Shown one piece after another: positions 12,593 to 24,322 of a stretch of 64,000 nt of DNA; position 1 is the first letter of the stretch, and each line of letters begins with the position of its first letter. The notes under the pieces were generated by a model. The model searched no databases and was not told the DNA's origin. It was given only the letters and a program-made list of their open reading frames with translations. A program made the translations under genes and the position numbers. Source of the stretch: Utricularia gibba (lineage: Eukaryota > Streptophyta > Magnoliopsida > Lamiales > Lentibulariaceae); the NCBI GenBank assembly GCA_002189035.1, contig NEEC01000021.1, forward strand, positions 682,001-746,000, in the 5' to 3' direction.

Positions 12593-14348
12593 TCAAAACG
12601 ATCCTTTTCCGATGATCCAAAGCCAATCCAGAGCAACCCCACAAAATATGCCGCCGAGGATGAACAGCACCAGCAGATTCCCAAGAGCGTTCTGCTCCGG
12701 CGCCTGTGAGAGAGACGAAGAAGCTCAGATCCATGAAAATGGAAGCTTTAGTCACACAGAATCCCAGTTCTTACCTTGTATCCCTTGGGCGCCACCATGA
12801 GCACGCATACAGTCAGATAACCGTTGGTTATTCCGAGGAAGGAGACGAGGAAGATCATCCAGCCTTGATCTCCGTATTTGGCTGTGAAGTAGAAGCATGG
12901 AATGAACGCGAAACGGGCGAAGCATGCGAGGAGAAGACCCCTTCGTGATTCCAGTTTGATGGGTGGAAGCAGCGGAATGTACCGGCCGATGAGATCCCAC
13001 ACGTTGTACATTGCTATCAGAACGACTGCGTACCTGCGGGAAATTGAGATGAATTATGGTCGTTTCTTGATATGGGTGGCGTTCTCGAGATTGTTACCAG
13101 GATCCGAGCTGGTGTTCGCCGGTGTTCTCGTACAGGAACCCCGGGAAAATGGACAGCGTGAGGACGTATATTGCGAAGAGGTCAGCTGCGTAGTCTGCGC
13201 ATTGTCGGAGGAGCTGCTTGACGGTTAGCCTTTCCTCGTCGCTTTTCACCTGGAAGAGGAAGGAAAATTGGTGCCGGAAGCTCGGGAAAAGGGGTATCAG
13301 AAGGGAAGGATGCTCTATATTACTATTTCATCTCCGGTGGCATGGATTCCGGCAGCAGCAAGATCAGCGGAGACCGTCTTCGACCCTTCTGCAGCCGCCT
13401 TTTTCCGGAAGTACTTCACGACCGGCAGCTTCGCAAACACAAAAGCGTAGAAGAAGATGCAGACGAACTCAATGAACGTGGAGATTGCAAGAAACAGCAC
13501 TAGAAAGTCAACAAGAAGAAAGATCAAAAACTGACAGAAATCGGGCCTCGTGCTTCTGAATTGAAGATACTTACGAACACCCTTTCGAAGTCCATGGCTC
13601 GTCTTGTCGAAAGCGGCTTTTGTTATGAGGCGGAGGCCGGAAGTGAGAGCTCCGGAGGCAGCTAAACCAGCAAAGAAAGACTGATTGAATTCAGGACACA
13701 TGAAGGACAAGTCTCCCACCATGCCACCTTGAACATGTGCATCAGCAACTCCAAAAGCAGCAACGAAAACACAGATACCAATATAGTTTCCGATCCCACC
13801 TTTCCCTGATGTCCCTACATCAATCTGGAATGCACCAGCAGACTCTCAAGTTCAGCACAGCAGTCCTGAACTTTTTCAAGAACACATGAAATGGCGAACT
13901 TACAAGAAGGAGACCCAATGTGCTGAGGCAAAAAAGGACGTATCCAAATATGACCCTCTTCCTGGTATCGATTTTCGATTCGTTATACGCAAGAATCGCC
14001 ATCGCCACATTTGCAAACGGCTGGTAAACAAGAGTGAGTACTCTTGCGGGATGATATTTCTGAACAGACATGACAAAGAAAGATGATGGAATCTGGTGAA
14101 TAGAATGATCCGATAGATTGCTGCAAACTTACTGGAAAAACTTCATAGTAGTAATCTCCAATGGTCAGCATGCTGTTCCATGATATCAGAGAGCCAAGCC
14201 CAAGAAACCAGCAAACAATAATAGCCTTCAGCTTTCCCTGTCATTTAGATCAAACGCTGATTCAGACAACCTTCTGTGAATAGAAAGAAAACAGTTAGCT
14301 ACCCACCTCAAGCTTTGTGGGCTCCGGGGGATGCGAATCACTACCCAT
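12593..14348 (-). CDS. Equilibrative nucleoside transporter (plant ENT3-type)
   Basis: Eight exons on the minus strand: 14307-14348, 14133-14237, 13904-14059, 13575-13824, 13324-13499, 13098-13249, 12775-13033 and 12593-12703. The sum is 1251 bp, 416 aa, matching the usual length near 418. All introns are GT-AG and phases join exactly. The start MGSDSHPPEP fits the short hydrophilic N-terminus of the family. Conserved text includes WNSMLTIGDYYYEVFP, TLVYQPFANVAMAIL, GGMVGDLSFMCPE, KTVSADLAAAGI, LSIFPGFLYENTGEH, FYFTAKYGDQGWMIFLVS and APEQNALGNLL near the end. About 11 hydrophobic helices are visible. Members of this clade move nucleosides and nucleobases across the plasma membrane, often coupled to protons, for salvage. 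It most resembles the ENT3/4/6/7 group; the exact paralogue is not assigned. Confidence 0.93.
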
Positions 14349-15997
14349 CACGAACTGAAACAGCAGTTCTTGAGACAAACAGAGGAGCAAAAGACGACCC
14401 AATAACTAAAAGCTTCAGAGATTGAACCAGGGACAAAGATTTATGAGAAGAATGATCTTAAGATCACAAAATGGTTAAGAGATTCAACTTTTCTTTGATT
14501 AGATTCTTAGTTGCCAACTATCGTTCAAGTCCATGTTACCATTTTCCATTGCAAACATGAAATGCGGTGTGCCACTTGTAAGGAAAAATCTGAATCTTGA
14601 ACTGCTACGGAATAGAGAGGTATTCTATTTTCAAAGCTGTATTAATGAAAAATGCCAGAGGGCTCGAACTCTTACACAGGGAAGTTTGTAGCAGTTTTGG
14701 ATTGAAACTTGAAAGTTGACTCAGAATAACTGTAAACCACAATTAACTGCCGAGGAACATTTTCAACTTGGATGGATAACCCAAATCGTTTTTGTAATGG
14801 TTCTGAGTGAATTGGTTCTATTAAAAAGTATATTTTAAAATGTTATTACAAAAAGTATAAATTGATTTTTTTTAATAAAAACCAATATATGAATATAGTA
14901 TAAGAATAAAATTTGAAATAAATTTAAGATAAAGTTAATGAAAATAAAATAACTATAATAAAATAAAATGATAAAAATAACATCAAAATCGAATAAAATA
15001 AATGATAAAAATGATTTGATCAGTTTTTTTTTTCTGAATATTGGTTCTCCCGATTCAACTCGGCGGTTAAATTTCACAAAGAAAACTTATAGAATTCCAC
15101 CATAGATTTTGAAAAAATTTCAGATTTCATCCACAAATGAAATTTCGGAAAACGATCCAATTTCAAAAATATTTCATTTTAGAAAGAATCCGGAATTTCA
15201 TTGAAATTTAAAACATTCATTCATTCTCATCCGACATACTTCATTCAGAAATTATAAACAAAATGAGATTTTTAGAATACTTCCGAAACACTTAAATTGC
15301 ATTTGTTAGCTTGTTTAAAATTTTAATTATGTAATTTAAAATAAAAAGAGTTTATAAATTTAGATTTTTGGTAAGTAAATTTAATTATGTGATTTAAAAC
15401 AAACTATTTCATTTACTTTTTTTCATAAATATCCATTGTCAATTTAAAATTATTCAATACTAAACAGTCGATCACTCTTCAAAAATCAATTCTAAAAACG
15501 ATCTACCAAACACTACCTAAAATTTACGAGGCATCAACCAAGATCAAAATTATTCCAACATAATTATTTATTAAAATTAAAAAAATTATATATATTTGTA
15601 ATTAGAATAGAATTTTTTTAAATGGATTTTACTTCTCTAATACTTGAGTTACGTATTTTAATTTTATTATAATGAAATAATATTTACAAAATAATTTAAA
15701 TCTAAAGTCGAAATATCCGATATAAATATATTAAAGTCGTTCAAGTTTAAAAATAGACAGGAACAAGAAGCATCGTCATTGACGCAAAGATGCTAAATTT
15801 ATCTGCACTCCTGAAGCTAAATTTAGCACCTGTTCCTGGTAAGCATTAGTTCTTTGTCTTACCTATTACCAATCAAAAAGCTTATTACATCTGCGTCATG
15901 TCCTGATAATGTGTTGCCTCCTCACAGACGCCCATCTTGGAATCACAGTTACTTTTCCAAGCCTAAGAGCACCATTGCTTTGCGCAGTTCGCTCCAT
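14349..15997. other. ENT upstream region and bHLH downstream region
   Basis: 14349-14800 is of gene-like composition and should hold the ENT leader and promoter. 14820-15750 is AT-rich with no supported ORF; the ORF at 14835-15077 is low-complexity. 15750-15997 is probably bHLH 3' UTR and includes an inverted repeat (listed separately). Confidence 0.45.
15759..15838. repeat. Inverted repeat in probable 3' UTR of the bHLH gene
   Basis: CAGGAACA at 15759 is complementary to TGTTCCTG at 15831-15838. Inside it, GATGCTAAATTT pairs with AAATTTAGCACC at 11 of 12 positions around an 18-base loop. It starts about 160 bases beyond the bHLH stop codon in transcript direction, so it may form an mRNA hairpin. 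The left arm carries about 20 extra unpaired bases, unlike a typical miRNA precursor. Confidence 0.4.
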
Positions 15998-17607
15998 CTA
16001 CCTGAAGATCCTCTCGAATGTCGGAGTCCATAAGCCATTAGTCGCCTCGGTGGCCATGGGATAGCTGATGGAGACCGGGATGAGGCACAGCCCTCGAGTT
16101 CTCAGTCCTTGGCTTGTTACCTCATGAACAGTCTGCATATCGTTGCGAGAATGGTTCAAGGTGAAAAGTATCTCACAGAATGTGGAAATGAGTGCTGAGT
16201 TCTTGTACCTGTTGGTGTGGCTCTGATGATGTCTCGCTTTTGAAGTAGGGAGCACTCAGAAGCTGAAATTAGAGGAAGCAGTGTAATGAAGGTTATACTG
16301 TTGTTTCTGGTATGATGTGTTCACCACTTACGTCAACTTGGGCATGGAGGAACTTGATGTACTCGATTGCTTCATGGAGGACTGAAGCAGTATCTGTCTG
16401 AAAGAGATTGAATTTATGGGGTGAATGTAATGAGAAGACACATTGAGAAGTGATCAGTTTTGGAGAAAAAAATGAACCTTTCCAAAAGGTGAAACCAGCT
16501 GCTGTAGTGCGGTTACTCGATCACCAAGCTTCTCTTTTCTAACCTGCCTCAAGAAGACATGAATGATGCCACTTTACTTTTGGAAGAAAATGGATCACAT
16601 CTCGATGGTATCTGCATATTTCTGACCTTGAAAGTTGGCAATGGAGATGGGGATTCTATTCTTTGGCGCTTCGGCAGAGGATTGGCGCCGGAGTTCTTAC
16701 GGGGCGGAGGAGTTCCTTCGCCATGATTCTGAGATATAGGAGCTTTGTATTAGGTCAAGGTAGGAAAACCTAGAGAGAAGAGTAGAAGATCTGGCTCAAA
16801 AAAAAAGCAGAAGAAGAGGAAGAGACGTGCCTGTGAATTGAACTTCTTGTGGTCAGATGCTTTGGTGGATTCAGGAAGGACTTGGTGGTGGTCGGAAGGC
16901 ATCAACATCGCCGGAAAATTGACCAACTGCGATGGATATTCCGGCAGCTCGGCCGAATTGATCATAACCAAGTTCCCAAAGTAGTCATCTTGATTCACCA
17001 TGTAACTTGAATCTCCATCGAACAAGTTTTGCAACAAGGAAGAGGCAAAGGTGTATGAAGAAGAACTCAACTGAGAGCCAGCTGACTCAAAGGAGCCAGG
17101 GAATGCAGAACTGGTTTGCTGCTGTCCTAAGTAGGATTTAGCAGTGGAATCAGCATAGATCGTCGGAGCCGAAAAACCGATCTCCGATTTCATGCCGGAA
17201 TCCTCCATGCCGGTAGCGGCTCCATCTCCATGGCTTCTGCATGATGATTGAGAAGAGAAGGTGGGGAAGACATAGTTTTCAAGATGGTTCCTTTTGCACA
17301 TGATTACAAAGAAACACGCCCAAAAAGAAACCCCTTTTTTCTAAAAGGTGCTTTGAACCATTGGAGACAATGCACATCAACTGGGGCCAAGAGTTTGTAA
17401 CGCAACACAAAGAACCAAACAAGGGTCAAAAGAATAGAAGACTCACAGCAAATCTTGATCCAGAAACGATCTTGATGACGCCTTGCCATCATCAAGCAAG
17501 ACGGCGGAAGAACACGGCGATAGGCCGCCGGAGGAGCAGAGGCTTCTCGGTGAATTCAGCCACCAGCTGCCTCCACAAACCCCACCAGCTCCAAGCTCTT
17601 CAGCCAT
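15998..17607 (-). CDS. bHLH transcription factor, bHLH112/113-like
   Basis: Seven exons: 17447-17607, 16831-17236, 16627-16728, 16478-16543, 16332-16397, 16209-16262 and 15998-16132, giving about 329 aa. Exon 1 encodes MAEELGAGGVCGGSWWLNSP, the family N-terminus, and was missed by simple ORF logic because it ends at a phase-2 GTGAGT donor. Exon 2 is acidic and Ser-rich. Exons 3-5 hold the atypical bHLH: SPSPLPTFK, VRKEKLGDRVTALQQLVSPF, then TDTASVLHEAIEYIKFLHAQ. The C-terminus has LRTRGLCLIPVS, a hallmark of this subfamily. The basic region lacks the classic H-E-R residues, so binding may depart from the canonical E-box, as in bHLH112 relatives that act in stress and development. Two uncertainties: the exon 2 acceptor could instead be at 17290 (adding 18 aa), and intron 2 seems to start with GC (CAG then GCACGT). 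Nuclear. Confidence 0.88.
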
Positions 17608-17755
17608 GGAAGTTGAAGGTTCAAGTCTTGTATTTGGCCTTCTCTCCTTGTCTCTTTCCTTGAGGTTTGTTGCAAACTGTATAGCAGCTTCTTCTCACAT
17701 GGGCTCAAAGGAAAAAAGAATGGAGATTTCCAATGGATGAGGTGTGTCTTGTACA

Positions 17756-17764
17756 CATATATAA
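17756..17764 (-). promoter_or_regulatory. Candidate TATA box of the bHLH gene
   Basis: Read on the minus strand, TTTATATATG about 150 bp upstream of the ATG at 17607 is a plausible TATA element. It sits beside a CA/TG dinucleotide tract (17769-17794). Position is reasonable for a promoter, but the transcript start is not known. Confidence 0.35.
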
Positions 17765-19134
17765 AGCAAACACACACACACACCCCACACACACAAGGAA
17801 TTAGGTTTATATCATCAGAAATGTTTCTGACCACTGAGACCCCTTTTTCTCTTAAGTGGGATTGGGACTTTTTTTATAGTGGCGTTTTGTTGTTTTTTAT
17901 TTTATCCTTACCCCTTTTTACCCCTCATCTTGTGTCCTAATCCATCCATAATATCTTTTTTAAGTTTGTTAATAGTGGCCTATTGATCTCTAATACAAGC
18001 ATAATTTATAAAACGCTAATATAAATCTCTAAGCATGTTTTTTTTTTCTCTCTAAAAATTTTTCTTAATCAACTCAATCTTGATTCATTTTGTTTTCTAT
18101 ATATTCAAAATGCATCTATCAAACATGATATTATTTAAACTACATATTTGTAAAATATATATATCAGACATCCTTTTAATTTTTATCACATAATACTAGA
18201 CCATCGAAACTTGGTATTGAATTTTATGATGTCTAACATTTCTTGCCAAACCTTATTATATTAAATTTTAACAAGATGAATTTTTTTTAAAGCAATTTGA
18301 CAAAAAAAAAGTTTGAGAGATGGAAGTTTGCCAATTTCCAAGAAGAAGAAGCAACGCTTATTGATTCCTATTCGCTTTTTAAGTAAAAATCATTCGTGTT
18401 TGATAACGAAATTATGTCGAAAATATGCGTTTAAAATAATAACTTGAGAACAAAACTATTCCCTAATGACCAAGATTCCATATGTCTGTGGTTCCCTTTG
18501 GGCTTGTCTGTTCAAACGCGAATACGACTGAAATTCAAAGTCTACTCCAGATTTGTAAATCACATGAGCACAATTCTTTGGAGTCATTTGGAAAAATGAT
18601 CATTCGTTATTACATTAAAAAAAGATTAATACCAGAGGGTTTTGGTAAGGGATGCGGCTTGTGATGTGAGAGCAAGAAATTATGATAAACTGGACAAGAA
18701 CGACAGCTCTGAATCACACATTTCAGAACTCTATGATTGCGTTGCTGCGTCTGGGTCGTTATTATTTATATTATTCTTTTAATTCTGTGACTTTGATGTT
18801 ACCTTCGCCTTGGAAGTCGTGACCTCGTTCCAGTTTGCTATCCACATGAATTTCTGCTTTCTTTTTTCCCTTTTTTTGTTTCTTTGGGAACTCCAAAATG
18901 GCAAGAAATGGAAGAAGAAATGGTGCAGTGCAAGTAAGTCCATGTGCTGCTGGTGTCGTTTGCTACTGCCGACTTCAGTTTTTGGTTCCATCCTCGAGAA
19001 GATGGTTTTGAGTATGCACCAAATGTGAGCTTGAGTTCGTCTTGATTCAATTGTTTAATGGTTCTTCACATTCTTTATGCGAGTTTCCATGTTGATGTTG
19101 GCATTGTTGTTGTTATAATGGTGAATTTCATATC

Positions 19135-19610
19135 CTGATATAAAATTGAAATAATCAAATATATAAAAGATTATAAATCATTATAAATTGATTGAATTTA
19201 TTTTTTTTAATATAATTTATATTTGTTGTATACTTAATTTTCATATATAATTCACTAAATTCATCATATCCTTAATTTCAACAATTGTAGCTCATGTATT
19301 CATGATTGAACCCTACTATGTTCATTTGAATATCCATCTTTCGCTATTCATTAGAAAGGAATAGATTGTCATATGAAGAAAATTATGAATAGAGATATTA
19401 TTTGAGATTGTGATATATGTGAGATATATTAAAACAAATAATCTTATATTGGTATTTGAAAGTGAAATAATTAAATATATAAAAAAAATTATAGACTGTT
19501 AATATTCAATTAGATCTATTTTTTTAATACAATATATATTTATTATGTATTTGAATTTTATGTATACTCATTCAACCTTGTGCGATCTTTAATTTATGCA
19601 CATATTTAAG
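19135..19610. repeat. Two adjacent diverged copies of an AT-rich interspersed repeat
   Basis: About 19135-19310 and about 19440-19610 share GTGAAATAATTAAATATATA or AATTGAAATAATCAAATATA, followed by a stretch reading as TTTTTTTAATA(C/T)AAT and then TTCATAT or TTTATGTATA. Related fragments, some inverted, appear near 28290-28420, 33100-33180, 38640-38740, 39230-39310 and 39470-39635. No coding capacity; probably remnants of one non-autonomous or LTR-derived family. Grouping is by eye. Confidence 0.35.
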
Positions 19611-20280
19611 AACATCTTTTTTGATTATGGACATGTTAGAAAACAATAGGTAAAACTGTATTCTTGATGAAAAAAGCACTTCACTTGTATCAATAGGGAT
19701 TAAAAACTTGTTAATTGCAAATATTTTATGTAATACCAATAAAGTAAATCTAAAGATTTATAAAAGTATATTGGTATATTTGAAATGTTAGAAGAAATAA
19801 AGTGTAACAATTCTAACTCTGCTATTATACGATATTATCTATATTAAACATTCAATTTTCATGATTTTACGTTTTATCATTTCGAAAAAAAAGATTTTAT
19901 ACAAGATCAAAAAATACCCTTATATATAAACTATCTTTATATCTTGTCCATAACCAATATGAAATTCACCTAAAATACTTACATAGTTCACAATTTTGAC
20001 GAATCTCTCCCCATCACCTTAACATTCCTTCTTTTGTGATATCTTACAGCATTTCTACATACCATATACTAAATAATAAAAATCTCAGTCTTTCTGCTTT
20101 GTTCAGTTCCGTTTGTACGACCGCGGCGGTGGGACTGGACGGAAGGCTTTCCGATAAACGTCCCCACAATGAATGAAGACGGAGAAAGCAGATTGCGCCA
20201 ACTGGATGCCACAACGCACCATCCTCCCATTCTCCCAAAGCGGGGAGGAGGAGGAGGAGGACCTCAGCAGAGGAGTGAGT

Positions 20281-20298
20281 GGGAGGGAGGGAGGGAGG
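20281..20298 (+). other. G-quadruplex motif (four GGG runs with one-base loops)
   Basis: GGGAGGGAGGGAGGGAGG at 20281-20298 fits the strict G3-N1 quadruplex pattern. It follows a purine-rich GGAGGAGG tract at about 20241-20261. It lies in a 400-bp patch of raised GC that has no supported coding sequence. Confidence 0.6.
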
Positions 20299-20729
20299 AT
20301 CGGTCGTGGGTCTGAGAGTCGCCGGACCCACACGGTGGCACGCGGAGCCTGTCTCCGACAACTGCGGTCTGGTTTTTGTCGTTTGGGATGAACACAATAA
20401 TAGACTCCCTTCACAAAAATGTACAATATCATTCATTCCCAGCAATCATTCATCGCAGACTCCAACCATCGCCCTTCATCCCGCCACGCCTTCGTATCTG
20501 TACCCTCCATTTCACCCTTCACCAACCTCCCAAACCCAATCGGAAAAGTAGACATCCAATTAGCTTATCTATGTTTTACAGAAAAATAGTTATTCGTATA
20601 TTTTTTCTCACAAACTAAGTTAATCAATTTATACTATGGTAATTATTTTTATCATACAATATTTGACATATGATCAGATTTCTAATTCTGATATTTCACG
20701 TAGTAATCCTAACAAATTTATAATTTTTT

Positions 20730-20945
20730 TTTAAATGGATTGGTTCAATCTGCATCCATGATTTTTTTTGGTTCGATTCAATAATGTCTATACAATAAAA
20801 AAAATATTAAATTTTAATAATTAAATTTTAATTTTTATACTATGTTTTCAATAGATTGAACCCAATTCAACAGATTATAAAAAGGGTTTAATCCAAAACC
20901 ATAAATAAATTATTGAATAGATTAAATTAGATTTTAAAACGCTGG
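20730..20945 (+). repeat. Partial copy of the 480-bp dispersed repeat
   Basis: Text around 20895-20945 (GGTTTAATCCAAAACCATAA, then GATTAAATTAGATTTTAAAA) matches the end of the repeat at 47725-48205 (GATTCAATCCAAAACCATAC, GATTTAACTCTTTTAAAAAA). The reverse complement of 40325-40400 carries the same text. Only about half the unit is visible here. Confidence 0.45.
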
Positions 20946-23374
20946 TTAGTAAACGTATTATTTTTTCACAAGGTTCTTGTATTTTAAAATAATTTCTTAA
21001 TTCCAATAATTGAATTTTATTTCAATAGCATGTTTCAATAAGTTCATGAGATACATTAACAAGAACACTTGATTTATATTTATAATTCGACTAATTTTTC
21101 CTCTAATTGGGTTTTGTTTCCTTTTTTATTTGCATTAGAATTGGTTATTAAATTAGAAATATTATTGATTTATAATAATACACATGTTATGCAAATATTA
21201 TTTAAAAATAGTATATATTTTGATTGATTAAACCCCATTTTAATCGAATCTAAACCAAGCCCGTGAGGCTCCGACTCAGGTTTCAAATCCTATTTTAAAA
21301 CTTGGTCGTGATCATGCTCTTCAAAAGAAGAATAACCGAATTTAAAAATTATTTTTAAAATTCCATTTTTTCAGAAATGAAGGAAAAGAAAATGGAGAAT
21401 ATTATAAATTATTAGGTGAGCATGACCGAATAATGACGTATATTTGTAATTTCTTTCTAGAAAAGGATGGGTGACGTCTCACAATTCTCCTGGCAATCGA
21501 ATGAGGGGTTGAATTATTAGGAGACATGGATACCCTACCAACAACATAATTGAAGCAATGATTTTTAAAAAATGAATAAAATACAAATAATAGAAAAAAC
21601 TTATCATAGAGAATTGCAATGAATTTTCTAAATATTGATATCAATACTTCAAGAAAATAAGAATTGAATCACGTTTATTAAATCACCAAAAAATTAAGCT
21701 TGACATTGAATTTAGAGAAGTTTAATAAGAGAATTTAACGGGTATTTGAATTAATTGTATTTAGTAGAATAAATTGAATGTGTTTCTGCAAGACAGATTA
21801 TATAAATATATTTTTAAAATGATATTATGTTTGAGAGATATATTTAAAATAAAAAAAACGTATAATTATAAAAAAAAAACTCATGTGAGATAAGATTTTA
21901 ATAAGATTAATTGAATGAATTTGAAAAACATATCAAATTCATATAAAAAAGCATGCCAAACTTTTCAATCTGCCAAAATTAAATTTTTACGAGTGTTTTT
22001 TTATTAATATCGTGATTTATTCATATATTTCAGGTGTTATTCAATTTTTAGAATAATAGTGTAAAATCACCTACTAATAAATAAAAAATTAATTTGATTT
22101 TGGAATCGTACCTTCAAAGAAATAGCGTTGACTAGAGTCCAAAGGCGACATGTGCTGATTGACCGACCCAAGGAATTTTAGTTCACCTTTCCCTAGTCAT
22201 GAGTCAACTCCCACTACCAAATTACTTTACCTAATTTTTTCAATTTAATTATTTTTATTTTACAAAAGATGATCCTTCTAGGAACTTCTTTTTTACTTTT
22301 CTCTCAGTTTTTTTAACAATAAAACACGAATGTCGGCAATATTATAAATCTGTGCAAAATTGACTATCATTTTTTTAATAAAAAAATATTTAGTGGTATG
22401 TGACTCAAAAGCTATGCTTTCATATTAGTCAGTTAGTAGGTGCTTGTATAAATTTATATTAGAATTTCTGAAAATAATTTCTATTTCTACAAATTACGAA
22501 ACATTATTTTATTTTACTTTATTTCTCATTCTATTTTTCATTCTTATTTTCCATCAGTTTATTTTAAAAAATGGCGCAACAACATTCTTAATCTTGATTG
22601 TTATAGATTAAAATGTTGAAATACACATTTTCTTAGTACACTTTAAGTACTCAAACTTCATGATTTTACATTTTTTTTTAAAAAGATAATATTTTTTTCT
22701 GAGCACGTTTTAAAAATAATTTTGTTATCGAATACAAGTGAATTTCACTTCAAAAATTTAATAAATTTTTTTAAAAAAATTATCAAAATTTCAATTACAT
22801 TTCATTAGAAACACTTTTCAAAAAAAAGTGTTTTCGAAAAATAAAACGAAACAAAACATTAGCATAGTTGATACTGTATGAGAATCTTTTGATGGGTTTA
22901 GGCAAATGTAGTTTCCAAAGTTGATTAGATGTTTTTTTGTCATGCACAAACGCCCACATTGCTACACTGTTCATTCCAACAACTGATTCATTAACTTCCA
23001 AACAGATTGGTTGGTACTTCAGACAAAATTTGTCTCTTAATAACGCCATGTCGTCAACTCTTGTCATTTTATTTTAGATTCGAACAATCTTCTACTAATT
23101 TATTCACTCTTTCAAATCATTGTTTATGTAAATAATGTATATATATGAGATGGTCGTTCTACAATCCTTTTCATCCTATGGCTTAACCCGAAAATGATTA
23201 TGACGAAATTATAGAAGAGTTGTTCTCCTTCTGAAATCTTCCAAGTGCTACAAGACTCATGGTAAGGATTATGTCACCAAACTAACTATTCCTAGGTTTA
23301 AATTCAGTTTAATTGCGAATTCGACGTCGAATAATAACCTTGATCTAATATGGATCTTGATGAATTTGAGTGCG

Positions 23375-23760
23375 TAGAAGATTTTGTCAAATTATATTTA
23401 CAATACTAGTTCTTTGTATTGTGTTTTGTTGTCAAAGCCAAAGGTTGAGCTTGTTTCAATGTAAGAGAAATGAATCTCACACTAATACTAGTTAGAATTT
23501 GAATATAGAGGAATGATAATTGCTTTTTTATCTTTCAAAATCATGGTTTTTCATAACATACATGTAAGTTTGATATCAACTAATAATAAAATTTAACTGT
23601 ATAGAAAATTTTGTCGAATTACATTCACAATACTAATTCTTCATATCCCATTTTGTTGTCAAATCTAAAAATTGATCTCGTCTCAATATAACATAATTTA
23701 AATCTACTATAATAATAATTGATTTTTTATCGTGCAATATTATAGTTTTTAATAACTTTT
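23375..23760 (+). repeat. Imperfect tandem duplication, period about 220 bp
   Basis: The first unit starts near 23375 with GTAGAAGATTTTGTCAAATT and the second near 23597 with ATAGAAAATTTTGTCGAATT. Both continue through ACAATACTA, TTTTGTTGTCAAA, then TTGAGCTTGTTTCAATGTAA or TTGATCTCGTCTCAATATAA. No ORF spans them. Confidence 0.6.
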
Positions 23761-24322
23761 TAAGTTGTTTTTACTCATTTTTTGTATAACTTTTTCACTA
23801 TTTTTCATTGTTTTGGCATTTTTATATCAATTTTCTTTTTGAAATGAAGTACATTTTGTAAATTTTTTAAGTTATTTTCCATAAAAAAATCAAAGTCGAT
23901 TAATTTGTTGGTTGTGAATGCTGAATTTGGGCCGAAACAACGAGTTAGAATGCACAAAAGGATTTGTTGCATTGGATTTACAATATGAATAACCATACTA
24001 CAAAAGATTAGCACCAATCGCATTACTTGAATCATTTCTTTCTTATTAAAAGCTCAATTAGTAATTCTCTAATGTAATATAGTAAAAATAAAATCGTCTT
24101 CACAGAAAAAATTCGATATTCTAACCTCTTCCAACAAGTCTCTCAACGTCCAAACTCATTGCCTCCTAACAACATTATATCATTCCCTTGGGCAAAAACT
24201 TTGCATTACGGTAATATAACCTCGTCATTGCCTCCTAAACCATGTTACCAATTACACTTGAACACCAATCCCTCACCTACGCGTTGAAAACACCAAGGGG
24301 CACATCGGAAATCTGGAAGTTT

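Larger units (their letters stand above)
17608..24322. other. 6.7-kb intergenic region without supported genes
   Basis: Contains the bHLH promoter, a CA microsatellite at 17769-17794, AT-rich repeats at 19130-19610, a GC-richer island at 20100-20540 with a G-quadruplex motif, a partial repeat at 20730-20945 and an imperfect duplication at 23375-23760. ORFs here (18482-19050, 20044-20618, 21402-21644, 22795-23067, 23805-24035) lack recognisable domains, overlap in several frames or are low-complexity; none is called a gene. Confidence 0.55.

Noticed and set aside
20044-20618. Overlapping 70-130 codon ORFs on both strands
   Set aside because: They exist because GC is raised locally. No frame shows family motifs, and the two strands compete.
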